A stretch of DNA of 64,000 nt, from contig CAXXDH010000002.1 in assembly GCA_963677785.2 (NCBI GenBank), positions 496,001 through 560,000 of the forward strand, read 5' to 3'. The number at the start of each line of letters is the position of its first letter. Within the stretch, counting starts at the first letter, position 1. Origin of the DNA: G963665495 sp963677785 (GTDB taxonomy: Bacteria > Desulfobacterota > Desulfovibrionia > Desulfovibrionales > Desulfovibrionaceae). The notes under the pieces were generated by a model. It had not been told where the DNA came from, did no database searches, and worked only from the letters and a program-made list of their open reading frames with translations. The position numbers and the translations under genes were made by a program. Shown one piece after another: positions 1-8,034 of this stretch.

Positions 1-146
1 ATTCTAATGATTTCAAGTACTTTAGCGACATTGACGCCATAGTACCCGCGATATTTTTCGTCGTCGTACCCTTGCTCGTCAATATAGAATTCGACGATTT
101 CGAATTCATTGGTACCGGATTCCAACAGAATATTGGTCTGGGCCAT
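1..146 (-). CDS. cheV: Chemotaxis coupling protein CheV, N-terminal part (partial)
   Basis: This gene reads leftward out of the window, so only the first 48 codons are present. The translation begins MAQTNILLESGTNEFEIVEF and continues with a YYGVNVAKVLEIIR stretch. That is the first strand pair of a CheW domain as found at the start of CheV proteins. CheV couples chemoreceptors to CheA through its CheW domain and usually carries a C-terminal receiver domain, which lies outside the window. The ATG at 146 is preceded by a strong AGGGGG ribosome site. A sigma-28-like promoter lies about 40 bases upstream. The call rests on a short segment, but the sequence is characteristic. Confidence 0.8.
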   Translation of the reverse strand, partial: MAQTNILLESGTNEFEIVEFYIDEQGYDDEKYRGYYGVNVAKVLEIIR

Positions 147-184
147 GCGTCCCCCTGAGATAATCTGAACCTTGCTGCTTTGAG

Positions 185-211
185 TTATCGGATTGTACTG
201 GCTATCCCTTA
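185..211 (-). promoter_or_regulatory. Candidate sigma-28 (FliA) promoter of cheV
   Basis: On the minus strand the sequence reads TAAGGGAT, 11 bases, TCCGATAA. The flagellar sigma-28 consensus is TAAAGTTT-N11-GCCGATAA; the spacing is exact and the -10 box differs by one base. It lies 39 bases upstream of the cheV start, which fits motility-linked expression. This is a pattern match only; no transcript start is known. Confidence 0.5.
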
Positions 212-634
212 AACGACAGATCTCACGGCTAAAAGCATCCTATCTTATAGAATAATTTTCGAAAAGAGAAAAGTAGAATTCCAAAGAGGGGCATGAAAAA
301 AGTTTTTGTGACAAAAACGTTGCGGGAGCATGTCAGAGAAGCCTTTGCAACGTACGGACAGCAAAGACCACTGCTTTGGCGTCCGATTTTGGTCTGCCGT
401 GGCAACAACGAAAGCAATTGCAGCTGCGGGCGATAACCATCAGATGAAGTAGAGTTGATCCGATTAAGAGGAGAATACATCCGAAGCCTTCAGGATAAAA
501 AGTAATGCGATAAAGATACAAAGGAGTTTTCTTTAGTGCAGTGAATTGAAGAAGGCAAGAGAGAGGTCCGGCTGAGAAAATAAATGAAATAAAGAACTGC
601 GATTGTCTAACGATATGAAATTGTAAGGTATTTA

Positions 635-663
635 TTGACTGAATCAGATATTTCAAGTATGTC
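635..663 (+). promoter_or_regulatory. Possible sigma-70 promoter upstream of secreted protein gene
   Basis: TTGACT, a 17-base spacer, then TATGTC, about 95 bases before the ATG at 757. The -35 box is good and the -10 is mediocre, so this is a weak candidate. Confidence 0.3.
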
Positions 664-756
664 CATTTTTGAAAATCGCAACTGCAATGAGTGTGGTTGG
701 GTGCAGTGCCTGTTGTCCAAAATTGATTCGATATCATATCAAGGGAGTTAGCACGC

Positions 757-1347
757 ATGTATTTAACTCTGCGTAACATTTCGACTTGTATTATGTTGTT
801 GACAACTATTATTTGTTTCGCAGGTCCAGTGCAGGCCCTGGAAATTGAATGGGGCGCCCCGAGTTTTGGCAATGCCGAAACCGGCGTACCGGTCATTGCT
901 CCAGACGTTGAAGCTCCGGCCGCAGCTTCCGATCCGGACAGTTCCGGGTTGGAAAAAGGCTTTCGGGGGGTCTCCTGGGGCTTGACCAAGGAGCAGATGG
1001 AAGATGATCTGAAGATGGAATTTGTCCAATGCGTTGAACTGCCTGGAGCGCGTTTGAGTTGCGCTGTACAGGGGGCGAACAAAAGCATTCGGGACATTCC
1101 CTTGAAACTTCTGAGGTACAAATTCATCGGAGAAGTGTTCTACGGTATTTCTCTCAAATACGATGCCAAATATGAAAAGGACATGTACGCCATTTATAAA
1201 GAATTTCTCGGCCCCCCCACGGATTATCGCGAGACCTTCCCCGTCTGGCATGGGGATACGTATAAGGCCTGGGCAACCAATACGCATTTTTCCTTTGCCT
1301 CAAAAAAGGTGCTTAAAAAAAATAAGCATAAGGGCGGCACTTTTTAG
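757..1347 (+). CDS. Secreted protein of unknown function
   Basis: A 196-residue protein that I do not recognise. Residues 1-27 form a clear Sec signal peptide: a short N-terminus, a hydrophobic stretch LLTTIICFAGPVQA and a likely cleavage after AxA. The mature part starts acidic and proline/alanine-rich (about 28-65). It then has a compact domain beginning GFRGVSWGLTKEQME that contains two cysteines close together (VQCVELPGARLSC), probably a periplasmic disulfide. The C-terminus is lysine-rich. The ATG at 757 is supported by AAGGGAG nine bases upstream. The GxxWGxxKEQ opening resembles small periplasmic proteins of unknown function in related bacteria, but I assign no role. Confidence 0.75.
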   Translation: MYLTLRNISTCIMLLTTIICFAGPVQALEIEWGAPSFGNAETGVPVIAPDVEAPAAASDPDSSGLEKGFRGVSWGLTKEQMEDDLKMEFVQCVELPGARLSCAVQGANKSIRDIPLKLLRYKFIGEVFYGISLKYDAKYEKDMYAIYKEFLGPPTDYRETFPVWHGDTYKAWATNTHFSFASKKVLKKNKHKGGTF

Positions 1348-1435
1348 GACTTGTGTGTCTGCGTTTTTTACGTATGCAACCGGGCACCGAAAACAAGCAG
1401 GATGCGGGGCTAGATACAGCTGCAAGGAGGCTTTC

Positions 1436-1801
1436 ATGAGTTCATTCAGTACAGGAATGACGCCTGGGCAGGGTATCATTGTTCTCTGGACAGCCAATGA
1501 CCCGGACGTGGCCAGGCAAATGGCCTTTATGTATTCCGAAAATAGCTTACTCAACGGCTGGTGGTCCGAAGTCATGCTTTTGATTTGGGGACCTTCCACG
1601 AAACTGCTTGCCGGGCATGCCGGATTGCAGGAAGACGTTCGCAACCTGCTGCAGGGGGGCGTACGTATGGTGGTCTGCAAACGCTGCGCGGATAATTTCG
1701 GGGTCAGCGGTACGCTTGCGGAGTTGGGCCTGGAGGTCTTTCATGCGGGCGCCATGCTGACCGATTGGATCAAACAGGGCGGCAATGTTTTGACTGTTTG
1801 A
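1436..1801 (+). CDS. DsrE-family protein
   Basis: A 121-residue cytoplasmic protein of the DsrE/DsrF-like fold. The sequence follows the family pattern: an N-terminal strand (IIVLWTAND), a helix with VARQMAFMYSENS, a second strand (VMLLIWGPSTKLL), then VRMVVCKRCADNFGV and a final LGLEVFHAGAMLTDWIKQG. Family members act in sulfur transfer or as small redox/regulatory proteins. The two cysteines in VCKRCAD sit where DsrE-type proteins often have their functional cysteine. The ATG at 1436 is chosen because AAGGAGG lies 7 bases upstream; the frame is open much further upstream. It follows the secreted-protein gene by 88 bases and may be co-transcribed. Substrate unknown. Confidence 0.75.
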   Translation: MSSFSTGMTPGQGIIVLWTANDPDVARQMAFMYSENSLLNGWWSEVMLLIWGPSTKLLAGHAGLQEDVRNLLQGGVRMVVCKRCADNFGVSGTLAELGLEVFHAGAMLTDWIKQGGNVLTV

Positions 1802-1829
1802 TGCGTTGTTTCACCTCAGCTCTTGAATT

Positions 1830-2915
1830 TTAAGCTCTTCCCCGGATCTTCATGATCAGCGCGTGATCCAGATTATGAATGGCAAGCAGTTCCTGCTTTT
1901 CCCTTTTGGCTTGCTGGAGGGTGTTGAACGATCCGATCATCACGCGGTGCCAGACGCCCCGCGGTCCCAGATCCGCTTTGGCCACATGGGCGGAAATCCC
2001 TCGTTTTCGCAGCAGCCGTACTCGCCGGGACGCTTCCGCATCGGTTGCCCAGGAACTTTCCTGAATGGAATAGAACCAGCTGCGCGTATTTGTACGCGTC
2101 GCTGATGCCTGAACTACGGCCGGGCGGATATTCTGCGTTGATTGTTTACGCGGGACCTTGGCTGCCGCCTGCACCGTTACTGGAGTGCTTTGTACGGGTT
2201 TTTTGATGAAAATGGCTTTTTCCAGGCAGCGGTCCGCGAGCAGCATGGAGCCGGCTTTGGTTACATGAACGCCGTCCTTGGCCCGAAGGCGTAAGCTTTG
2301 CCCGTTTTCGCCTGTCCGGTGGCTCAGGAATCTTCCCCGGCTGTCCGCAAGCACATCACGCGTGTCGATATACGAACAATTCGCATTGCGTTCGCACAAA
2401 CGTACAAGTGCCTGATTGACGACACGAACTTCCCGGTCCAGCTGCGCCCTGCCCATGACCGGTGCGCCCACCCAGAAGATGGAGACAGAGGGATTGGCCT
2501 TGCGACAAATGTCCAGCAAGCGCTGGCCACGCCGCATGTATTCTTTTTGCCATCCTTTAGCGCCGAACGTACGCGCGCTTCCTGAGGGAGTGGTCAAATT
2601 CTTCGTATCATTGGTCCCGATCATGATGAAAACAGCGTCAGGCTTATGACGGTTGGCCATGGCCGCCAGGTTGACTTCCCAATCAAAAAAATCCGGACGT
2701 GCCAGTCCGCTGGAAACTTTGCCCAGTCTGTGAAAGGTAATGCCCGGACGCAATTTGAAATACTCTCCAAGCCGCTCTCCCAGCGGTATGGACAGTGAAT
2801 CTCCCACCACGAGCACGGAATAGGCGTTGCGAAAAATCTTTTTTTGGGCCTGGGCTTGGCCGGGGGAGGCAAGCGCCAGACAAATAACCAGGAGGATGAC
2901 TAGATTTCGATACAT
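1830..2915 (-). CDS. Secreted SGNH-fold hydrolase with C-terminal SPOR domain
   Basis: A 361-residue exported protein. Residues 1-24 are a signal peptide (hydrophobic core then ASPGQAQA). The DUF459-type SGNH domain shows block I as VVGDSLS (catalytic Ser about 40), block III as IGTND (about 99-103) and block V as DGVH (Asp 214, His 217). The last 80 residues, after a Thr/Gln-rich linker, form a SPOR-like repeat that would bind denuded septal peptidoglycan. It is probably a periplasmic esterase or deacetylase acting on peptidoglycan or a cell-wall glycan. The ATG at 2915 is preferred over an in-frame one 26 codons upstream because AAGGAGAG precedes it and the signal peptide starts there. The enzyme class is clear; the substrate is inferred. 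Confidence 0.8.
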   Translation of the reverse strand: MYRNLVILLVICLALASPGQAQAQKKIFRNAYSVLVVGDSLSIPLGERLGEYFKLRPGITFHRLGKVSSGLARPDFFDWEVNLAAMANRHKPDAVFIMIGTNDTKNLTTPSGSARTFGAKGWQKEYMRRGQRLLDICRKANPSVSIFWVGAPVMGRAQLDREVRVVNQALVRLCERNANCSYIDTRDVLADSRGRFLSHRTGENGQSLRLRAKDGVHVTKAGSMLLADRCLEKAIFIKKPVQSTPVTVQAAAKVPRKQSTQNIRPAVVQASATRTNTRSWFYSIQESSWATDAEASRRVRLLRKRGISAHVAKADLGPRGVWHRVMIGSFNTLQQAKREKQELLAIHNLDHALIMKIRGRA

Positions 2916-3095
2916 GCTCTGTCTCTCCTTTCGGGTGCGATGTACTGCAGGAGTCAAAAGGTCCTGCAAATGATTTCTTTTTGGGGCATGCAATTTGCAT
3001 GCCAGCAGAAGGATAGTTGCGGTGCGGACTTTGCAATTACGAAAAAAAGAGGTATTGGAAAGCGTAGGAGGAATTCCTGCAAGGAGTCATGTCAA

Positions 3096-3296
3096 ATGTA
3101 TATTGAAATCGGATGTCCGCGTTGCGGGGGCAAAAAAAGTGCCCATTCCATGTATTGCAAAAAATGTTTGCGCGAAATGGGCCGACCAGTCACCACGCTT
3201 GAGCGCAACCGCTTTATGCATCTGCTGTACTGTTTGCTGCTTATTTTTTGTAATGTTGCAGCAATCGGTTATCTTTTCTGGTCTTCGTATATGTAG
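3096..3296 (+). CDS. Small zinc-ribbon membrane protein
   Basis: A 66-residue protein with two parts. Residues 7-27 hold two CxxC-type knuckles (CPRCGG and YCKKC), a minimal zinc ribbon. Residues about 42-62 form one hydrophobic helix (LLYCLLLIFCNVAAIGYLFW), so the zinc knuckle is probably held at the cytoplasmic face. The start at 3096 is set by AAGGAG nine bases before it. It lies in a 400-base gap between two minus-strand genes and reads the opposite way. Function unknown; such peptides could be membrane-anchored redox or assembly factors. Confidence 0.65.
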   Translation: MYIEIGCPRCGGKKSAHSMYCKKCLREMGRPVTTLERNRFMHLLYCLLLIFCNVAAIGYLFWSSYM

Positions 3297-3310
3297 CTTG
3301 CGGAGCCTCC

Positions 3311-4966
3311 TTAAGCGCGGTTTCGTATTCGTTGCAGCCGCAAGGCCTTTTCCCGACGCAGCAAGGGGTCTTCCGGACTGTAGCAGAGTGTGTGCGCCCG
3401 TTTGCAGCGGGCGGTCAGAGCCATGTCCGCAGGATCAAGCTCAATCGCATTGAGCAGCCATTCATACGCCAGATCCCAGATCCCCGCCTGCTCATAACAG
3501 GCCGCCAGGTCCGCGAGTACTTCTACCCCCCCTCCATGCCGGATCGCCAGAGTAAAATATTCCACCGCGGTTTCGGGGAAGACCACTGTTCCCAGTTTGA
3601 TGAAACCGGGCTCAAAGAGTTTGTCGCATGCCGTCATAACTTTGGCATAGGCGGACCAGATCCCAGGTGAGTTGAAGCGGCCCTCCGTGGTTGCTTTCTC
3701 TGCGGCTTGCACCAGATTTTGCCGCGGACAATTCAAGCGTTTCAGTCCGTTCAGAAAAAAAGGGATGGCCTGACGCTCCTGCTCCAGGAGCAGCATCAGG
3801 TGGCCGAGTAAAAAGCAGGGAACGGGATTTCTCGGAGCGAGCCGCATGGCTTCAAATAGCGGCTGCAACGCATCCTGCGGATGGTTGCCGGTGGCCAGAC
3901 ACCGTCCGAGATATTCGTATGCACGGGCTCTGATACGCCGGGAAGCCTTCGGGTCCTGCAGAACCGCCCAAGCCGCCTGTTCGGCCCTGGGCAGAAACAG
4001 CCGGGCCTGGGAGAAAAAACGTTCGGCCAGCAGCGCGTACGCGCCCGCAGCTTCCGATAAACGATAGGACAGGAGGCGTTGCGGACGGGTTCCGAACAAC
4101 GCCGTGCAGGATTCCAGGATGGTTTCGGCACGGTGCAGCAGGGTGTGCTTTGCTAATACCTCGCTTTGACCTGCCTGGGCAATGGTCCGGCGTTGCTCGT
4201 CGTGCGCAAGATAATAGTCCACTTTCGTCAGCAACGTGTCTGGACTGAACGCGACCAGGTGACGGTTGTTTTCAAACAGGTCGAAAAGACCGTTATCAAC
4301 TTTTTCGGTCAAAAGCATGGAGCCCGAGGCCAAGCCCTGGAAAACGCGAAGGGTGACGCCGTTGAAGAGATTTTCGTTCAGAACGATTTTGGATTTGGCG
4401 AACAATTGGGCCAGCTGCTGCTCGGAAAGCCAGGGATCGCCCGGACCGCCTACCACATGCACCGGAAAACGGCTTTGCAGCAGTTGGAGGAGATTGTGTC
4501 GTTTGGCCCGGTCCGGAGTTACGCGGCCGACAAATACAATCTCATATTCGGGAGTTCGCTGGCCGGTCGGGTACAATTGCGGATCAATGGCCAGCGGAAG
4601 CCAGGTGGCCCGGATACCTGAACGTCGCAAAAGGGATGCGGCATCGGCCTGGTCCACGAAAACCGCGTCGAACAGGGTCAGGTAATGCCGCATCCAGAAC
4701 AGGTTGATGCTCGTATCGACCGCATAGGCGGCCAACGGATACGGGCAGCGTTCGAGCCCCCGAAAGAAAGGGGCAGCGCCGCCGAACACTTCGATCAGAA
4801 TCAGGTCAGGAATAAATCCGGCAAGTTTCAGGACATTGTCAATGCTTTGACCGGCAATGACCAGTCGCTGATCGCAGCTCTGCAATTCGCCGAACGAACG
4901 TACTGTGTGCCCCAGGGCTCTGAGTGGAGCGACAAAACGCAGGCCATTCAGTACGATGATGTTCAT
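3311..4966 (-). CDS. CgeB-like glycosyltransferase with TPR repeats
   Basis: A 551-residue cytoplasmic protein. Residues 1-290 resemble the CgeB/DUF3880 group of GT-B glycosyltransferases, with an N-terminal Rossmann half and a donor-binding half containing IVFVGRVTPDRAKRHNLL and RVFQGLASGSMLLTE, the usual E/GS region. The C-terminal 250 residues are helical TPR-like repeats (for example AYEYLGRCLATGNHPQDALQ and FLLGHLMLLLEQERQAIPFF). Proteins of this build in sulfate reducers are thought to glycosylate surface polymers or flagellin. The downstream TPR gene order and the 3-base gap to the upstream 137-codon TPR gene indicate an operon. Acceptor and sugar unknown. Confidence 0.75.
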   Translation of the reverse strand: MNIIVLNGLRFVAPLRALGHTVRSFGELQSCDQRLVIAGQSIDNVLKLAGFIPDLILIEVFGGAAPFFRGLERCPYPLAAYAVDTSINLFWMRHYLTLFDAVFVDQADAASLLRRSGIRATWLPLAIDPQLYPTGQRTPEYEIVFVGRVTPDRAKRHNLLQLLQSRFPVHVVGGPGDPWLSEQQLAQLFAKSKIVLNENLFNGVTLRVFQGLASGSMLLTEKVDNGLFDLFENNRHLVAFSPDTLLTKVDYYLAHDEQRRTIAQAGQSEVLAKHTLLHRAETILESCTALFGTRPQRLLSYRLSEAAGAYALLAERFFSQARLFLPRAEQAAWAVLQDPKASRRIRARAYEYLGRCLATGNHPQDALQPLFEAMRLAPRNPVPCFLLGHLMLLLEQERQAIPFFLNGLKRLNCPRQNLVQAAEKATTEGRFNSPGIWSAYAKVMTACDKLFEPGFIKLGTVVFPETAVEYFTLAIRHGGGVEVLADLAACYEQAGIWDLAYEWLLNAIELDPADMALTARCKRAHTLCYSPEDPLLRREKALRLQRIRNRA

Positions 4967-4969
4967 TTT

Positions 4970-5383
4970 TTAGGGCAAAAATGCGCCGTCCGTTGCGCCG
5001 GCGTGCGACCGGCGGTCGTATTTCGGGTCCAGATCGGCCGCTTTTTGGAAATCCATCTTCGAGCGGGAAGGCATCCCGAGCTGTTGCCAGATCATGCCGC
5101 GTCGATAATAGCCTTCGGCGCAGGATAGATCCAGGCGAATGGCAGCGTTGTAGTCATCAATGGCGCGCCGCAGATCGCCTTTCAGGGCCCAGGCGCCGCC
5201 GCGGAACATGTAACCGGCCGGATGATCCGGTGCAATGGAGAGGGCTTTGGAAAAGCGTTGGATAGCCCTGTCCAGGGCGCCGGATTTCTGGTCTATGATA
5301 CCTCCGCGGAGCAGCGCCATAATCAGCTCCTTACGGCTGACTTTGCGTTTCCGGGGAGAGTGCTGTTGAAGTGCTTCGGCCAT
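4970..5383 (-). CDS. Small TPR protein
   Basis: A 137-residue protein made largely of three tetratricopeptide-type repeats. Residues 35-68 (LDRAIQRFSKALSIAPDHPAGYM) and 69-103 (DLRRAIDDYNAAIRLD) fit the TPR pattern, and a third follows (MDFQKAADLDP). The N-terminus is basic (RKRKVSRKE). The ATG at 5383 has AAGGAG about 10 bases upstream. It is the first gene of a pair with the CgeB-like glycosyltransferase, three bases apart, so it probably scaffolds or regulates that enzyme. It lacks a signal peptide. Confidence 0.75.
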   Translation of the reverse strand: MAEALQQHSPRKRKVSRKELIMALLRGGIIDQKSGALDRAIQRFSKALSIAPDHPAGYMFRGGAWALKGDLRRAIDDYNAAIRLDLSCAEGYYRRGMIWQQLGMPSRSKMDFQKAADLDPKYDRRSHAGATDGAFLP

Positions 5384-5482
5384 GGTGTCTTCTCCTTGTA
5401 GTCAAAATACTAACGCCTTTGGCGTATGAAGATAATTGCAGAATACGGGCCAAAGCCGACAGAGAACGCTGCCGGATTCATG

Positions 5483-6175
5483 TCAGAAGGTGTACTTCAA
5501 TCCCATGGTAAAGAAGTTCGAACCGCCGCTGACATCCTCAATCAGGCCGAAAACACCCGACCGATGGTGTAAGCGCAGGACAAACGCCAGCTCGGGCAGA
5601 TCAGGATGGGCCAGCGTGATGTCCCACATCAGGTAGTTCAGCAGGTTGGCTGTTTTGTTGTTGAACTCGATTTCATAGGAGGGTTCTTCGGATGCGTATG
5701 AGAGGCCTTCACCAAAACCAACGGTGGTGAGCAAGTGTCTTTCCCAGGGGAATTTGTGCCACCGCAGGGCCATGAATCCGACGGTTTCAGCGAAGAACTG
5801 ATCTTCGGGCCAATGACCGAAGTGATAAATGCCCATACCTTCAACTTCGAATTTGAGCGGATCAATGGTCCGGCAATTGAAAAGATCCCCTACGGAGAAA
5901 AGCTCCCGGGTCAGAGAAAGGCCGATCATGTTGGTGTCGACAAGATTAACGGGGCCGTCATACAGATGAGAGAAATTTCTCCTGCTCAGCAGTCCGCCAA
6001 AAATCGTCACCGAGGTATGCAGTTCGTGGTATTTGTTGGAAGCAGTTGCAGAAGGAGAAGTATTTTCCTGGCTTTCGGAAGAAGACGCGGGCAAAGGGAT
6101 ATCTTGACTGAATACCGGGGTAACGGGGGATAGAATAGTACACAACAGTAACACACAACAAATCAAAGGCTTCAT
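5483..6175 (-). CDS. Outer-membrane beta-barrel protein, possibly PagL-like lipid A deacylase
   Basis: A 230-residue exported protein. Residues 1-24 form a signal peptide (LICCVLLLCTILSPVTPVFSQ). The mature part alternates polar and aromatic strands and ends in FFTMGLKYTF, with the terminal phenylalanine typical of barrel substrates of BamA. A late LRLHHRSGVFGL segment resembles the H-x-S active-site region of PagL lipid A 3-O-deacylases, with an acidic residue a few positions later. That likeness is suggestive only; a generic barrel is the safe call. The ATG at 6175 is taken because GGAG precedes it and the signal peptide starts there; the frame is open a further 56 codons upstream. Confidence 0.65.
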   Translation of the reverse strand: MKPLICCVLLLCTILSPVTPVFSQDIPLPASSSESQENTSPSATASNKYHELHTSVTIFGGLLSRRNFSHLYDGPVNLVDTNMIGLSLTRELFSVGDLFNCRTIDPLKFEVEGMGIYHFGHWPEDQFFAETVGFMALRWHKFPWERHLLTTVGFGEGLSYASEEPSYEIEFNNKTANLLNYLMWDITLAHPDLPELAFVLRLHHRSGVFGLIEDVSGGSNFFTMGLKYTF

Positions 6176-6450
6176 GCTGTCTCCGCTTGAAAAAGTAAAC
6201 AAAATTGGGGGGAGTGAGTCACATTTGTTTGATCCCGGCCATTTTGTCAAGGAATACCCTTGGAAATTTACATTGATTTTACGAATAGTGTCCATCCTAT
6301 CAGAGAAGACGTATTCTGAGAATAATGGTTGCCTAAAATGCATATCCTTTGTATTTATTTACATAGTTTACAATGAAATGACACAAAAAGCTGGATGCAA
6401 ACACCCTCCAGCGCCTTTTTTCAGGATTGTTTGCATGGAAAGGGGAGTGG

Positions 6451-7263
6451 ATGATCATCGAATCTGCGGCAAAAACCGACGTGGGCAAAAAACGCGACAG
6501 CAATGAGGACAGCTTTCTCGTTGATTCGGCTTTGCGCTCCTTTATCGTCGCGGATGGCATGGGAGGGCATCAGGCCGGGGAAGTGGCGAGCCGTTTGGTG
6601 GTTGAGACCATGGGAGCCTCTTTGAAACGCTACCTGGACGACGGAGGAGAGCTGGAATCCGATGCCGTTGACGACTCGCTCTCGCGGGAGGCCAATATCT
6701 TGCTGGCCAGCATCCGGGAAGCCAATACGACAGTTTTTGAGGATGCCCAAGGGGCGCTGAATCGCAGGGGCATGGGGTCCACCGTGGCCTGCGTGCTTTG
6801 CACCGACTACACCATTATCTCCGCCAATGTCGGAGACAGTCCCATTTATCTCGTCAGGGACGGGAATATCTCACCGCTTTCAAAGACACATACCGTGGAG
6901 GCGGAGTTATCGGCCATTGATCCGCAAAAAGCCATGCATATCGACCGGCGATACCAGAGCATGCTGACCCGTGCCGTGGGGACGGAAGAAGTTGTCTGGC
7001 CGGATGTCTACGAGACGCAGTTTTTTGACAACGATAGTATTGTCATTTGTTCCGACGGCCTGTCCAATAAGGTCACAAGCGATGAAATGCTGGATATTGT
7101 AATGAACAACTCTCCGGAAGAAGCATGCCGTTTGTTTGTCGGCCTGGCGAACGGACGCGGCGGCGAGGACAACATTACGGTAATCGTGCTTAAGCTCATA
7201 AAACGGGCGGACCGCGCATCCCGTCTGCTCAAGTTTATCACCAATTTGTTTACCAGAGGATAG
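6451..7263 (+). CDS. PP2C-type protein serine/threonine phosphatase
   Basis: A 270-residue cytoplasmic phosphatase of the bacterial Stp/PrpC class. The metal-binding and family motifs are all present in order: DVGKKRDSNEDSF (about 9-21), VADGMGGHQAGEVAS (about 32-46), GMGSTVACVL, NVGDSPIYLVRDG, LTRAVG, SDGLSNKV and GGEDNITVIV. It would remove phosphate from Ser/Thr residues placed by the CHASE2 kinase two genes downstream. The ATG at 6451 follows AGGGGAG; a TTG start eight codons earlier is less likely. It is first in a three-gene operon with the FHA protein and the kinase (gaps of 45 and 54 bases). Confidence 0.92.
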   Translation: MIIESAAKTDVGKKRDSNEDSFLVDSALRSFIVADGMGGHQAGEVASRLVVETMGASLKRYLDDGGELESDAVDDSLSREANILLASIREANTTVFEDAQGALNRRGMGSTVACVLCTDYTIISANVGDSPIYLVRDGNISPLSKTHTVEAELSAIDPQKAMHIDRRYQSMLTRAVGTEEVVWPDVYETQFFDNDSIVICSDGLSNKVTSDEMLDIVMNNSPEEACRLFVGLANGRGGEDNITVIVLKLIKRADRASRLLKFITNLFTRG

Positions 7264-7308
7264 TTCAGAACGTCCGGCGTCATCTTCGAAACAGGAGGAA
7301 TACGGCGA

Positions 7309-7980
7309 ATGGCCACCTTGAAAGTCATGTACGAGGGCAACGTGCAGGCTGAGCACCCCCTTCCGCAAGGAAGGACGTTGACGATCGGCAGAAAGAACTC
7401 CAATGACGTGATCATTGAAAATCTTATTGTCTCCGGAACGCACGCCAAGATAGATTCCATGGAAGAAGGTTTTTTGTTGACAGACCTGCGCAGTAAAAAC
7501 GGAACTTTTGTGAACGAAACTCCCATTGCTTCGCATTGGCTGCAGGACGGGGACGTCATTCGTGTCGGTAAGCACACTCTTGAGTTTCGGGTGGATGAAG
7601 AAGAAGTGTTCGCTCTGGAGCTTGACGACGACATGGAACAGACCATGGTTTTCAATACGGGCGAGTTCCGTCCAACGGCGCCCAAGCAACAGGCTCCGGC
7701 CATTCTGTCCTATCTCAAAGGCGGACAGGGGGAGGTTCCTCTGACCAAAAAGCTCACCAAGATCGGCAAGGATTTTTCCAACGACATTGTTGTCAGCGGC
7801 TTCACCGTCGGGCAGACCTCCGCCACCATCAGCAAACTGCCTGAAGGCTACTATCTCAGCTACGTCGGCGGCATGTCCAAACCCAAAGTCAACGGCCGCT
7901 CGGTAACGGAATCGATTAAGCTGGAAGAATTCGACGAGCTGGAAATCGGGTCCAGCCGGTTTAAATTCATTCTCAAGTAG
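7309..7980 (+). CDS. Protein with two FHA domains, the second degenerate
   Basis: A 223-residue cytoplasmic protein. FHA domains bind phosphothreonine. The first (about 20-100) has the canonical residues: IGRKNSND, VSGTHAKI with the Ser-x-x-His type loop, and SKNGTFVN. The second (about 140-222) keeps IGKDFSNDIVV and a late VNGRSV. However, the SxxH element is replaced by TSATIS, so it may not bind phosphopeptide. GGAGG lies upstream of the ATG at 7309. Its position between a PP2C phosphatase and a Hanks kinase suggests it reads or scaffolds their phosphorylation. FHA proteins with this neighbourhood also regulate type VI secretion, but no secretion genes are here. Confidence 0.85.
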   Translation: MATLKVMYEGNVQAEHPLPQGRTLTIGRKNSNDVIIENLIVSGTHAKIDSMEEGFLLTDLRSKNGTFVNETPIASHWLQDGDVIRVGKHTLEFRVDEEEVFALELDDDMEQTMVFNTGEFRPTAPKQQAPAILSYLKGGQGEVPLTKKLTKIGKDFSNDIVVSGFTVGQTSATISKLPEGYYLSYVGGMSKPKVNGRSVTESIKLEEFDELEIGSSRFKFILK

Positions 7981-8034
7981 TCGGATACGCTGCCTGGGGG
8001 GCGGCGGCGTGGCGGAACGCATGGGGAGTGCGAT

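Larger units (their letters stand above)
147..756. other. 610-base intergenic region, no convincing gene
   Basis: Apart from the two promoter candidates listed separately, I see no gene here. The minus-strand reading frames that cross it have no ribosome sites and composition unlike a protein. The sequence is more AT-rich than its surroundings, as expected of a divergent regulatory region. Confidence 0.5.

Noticed and set aside
333..1127. Minus-strand 264-codon frame over the left intergenic region
   Set aside because: It overlaps the signal-peptide protein on the other strand, has no ribosome site and no protein-like pattern.
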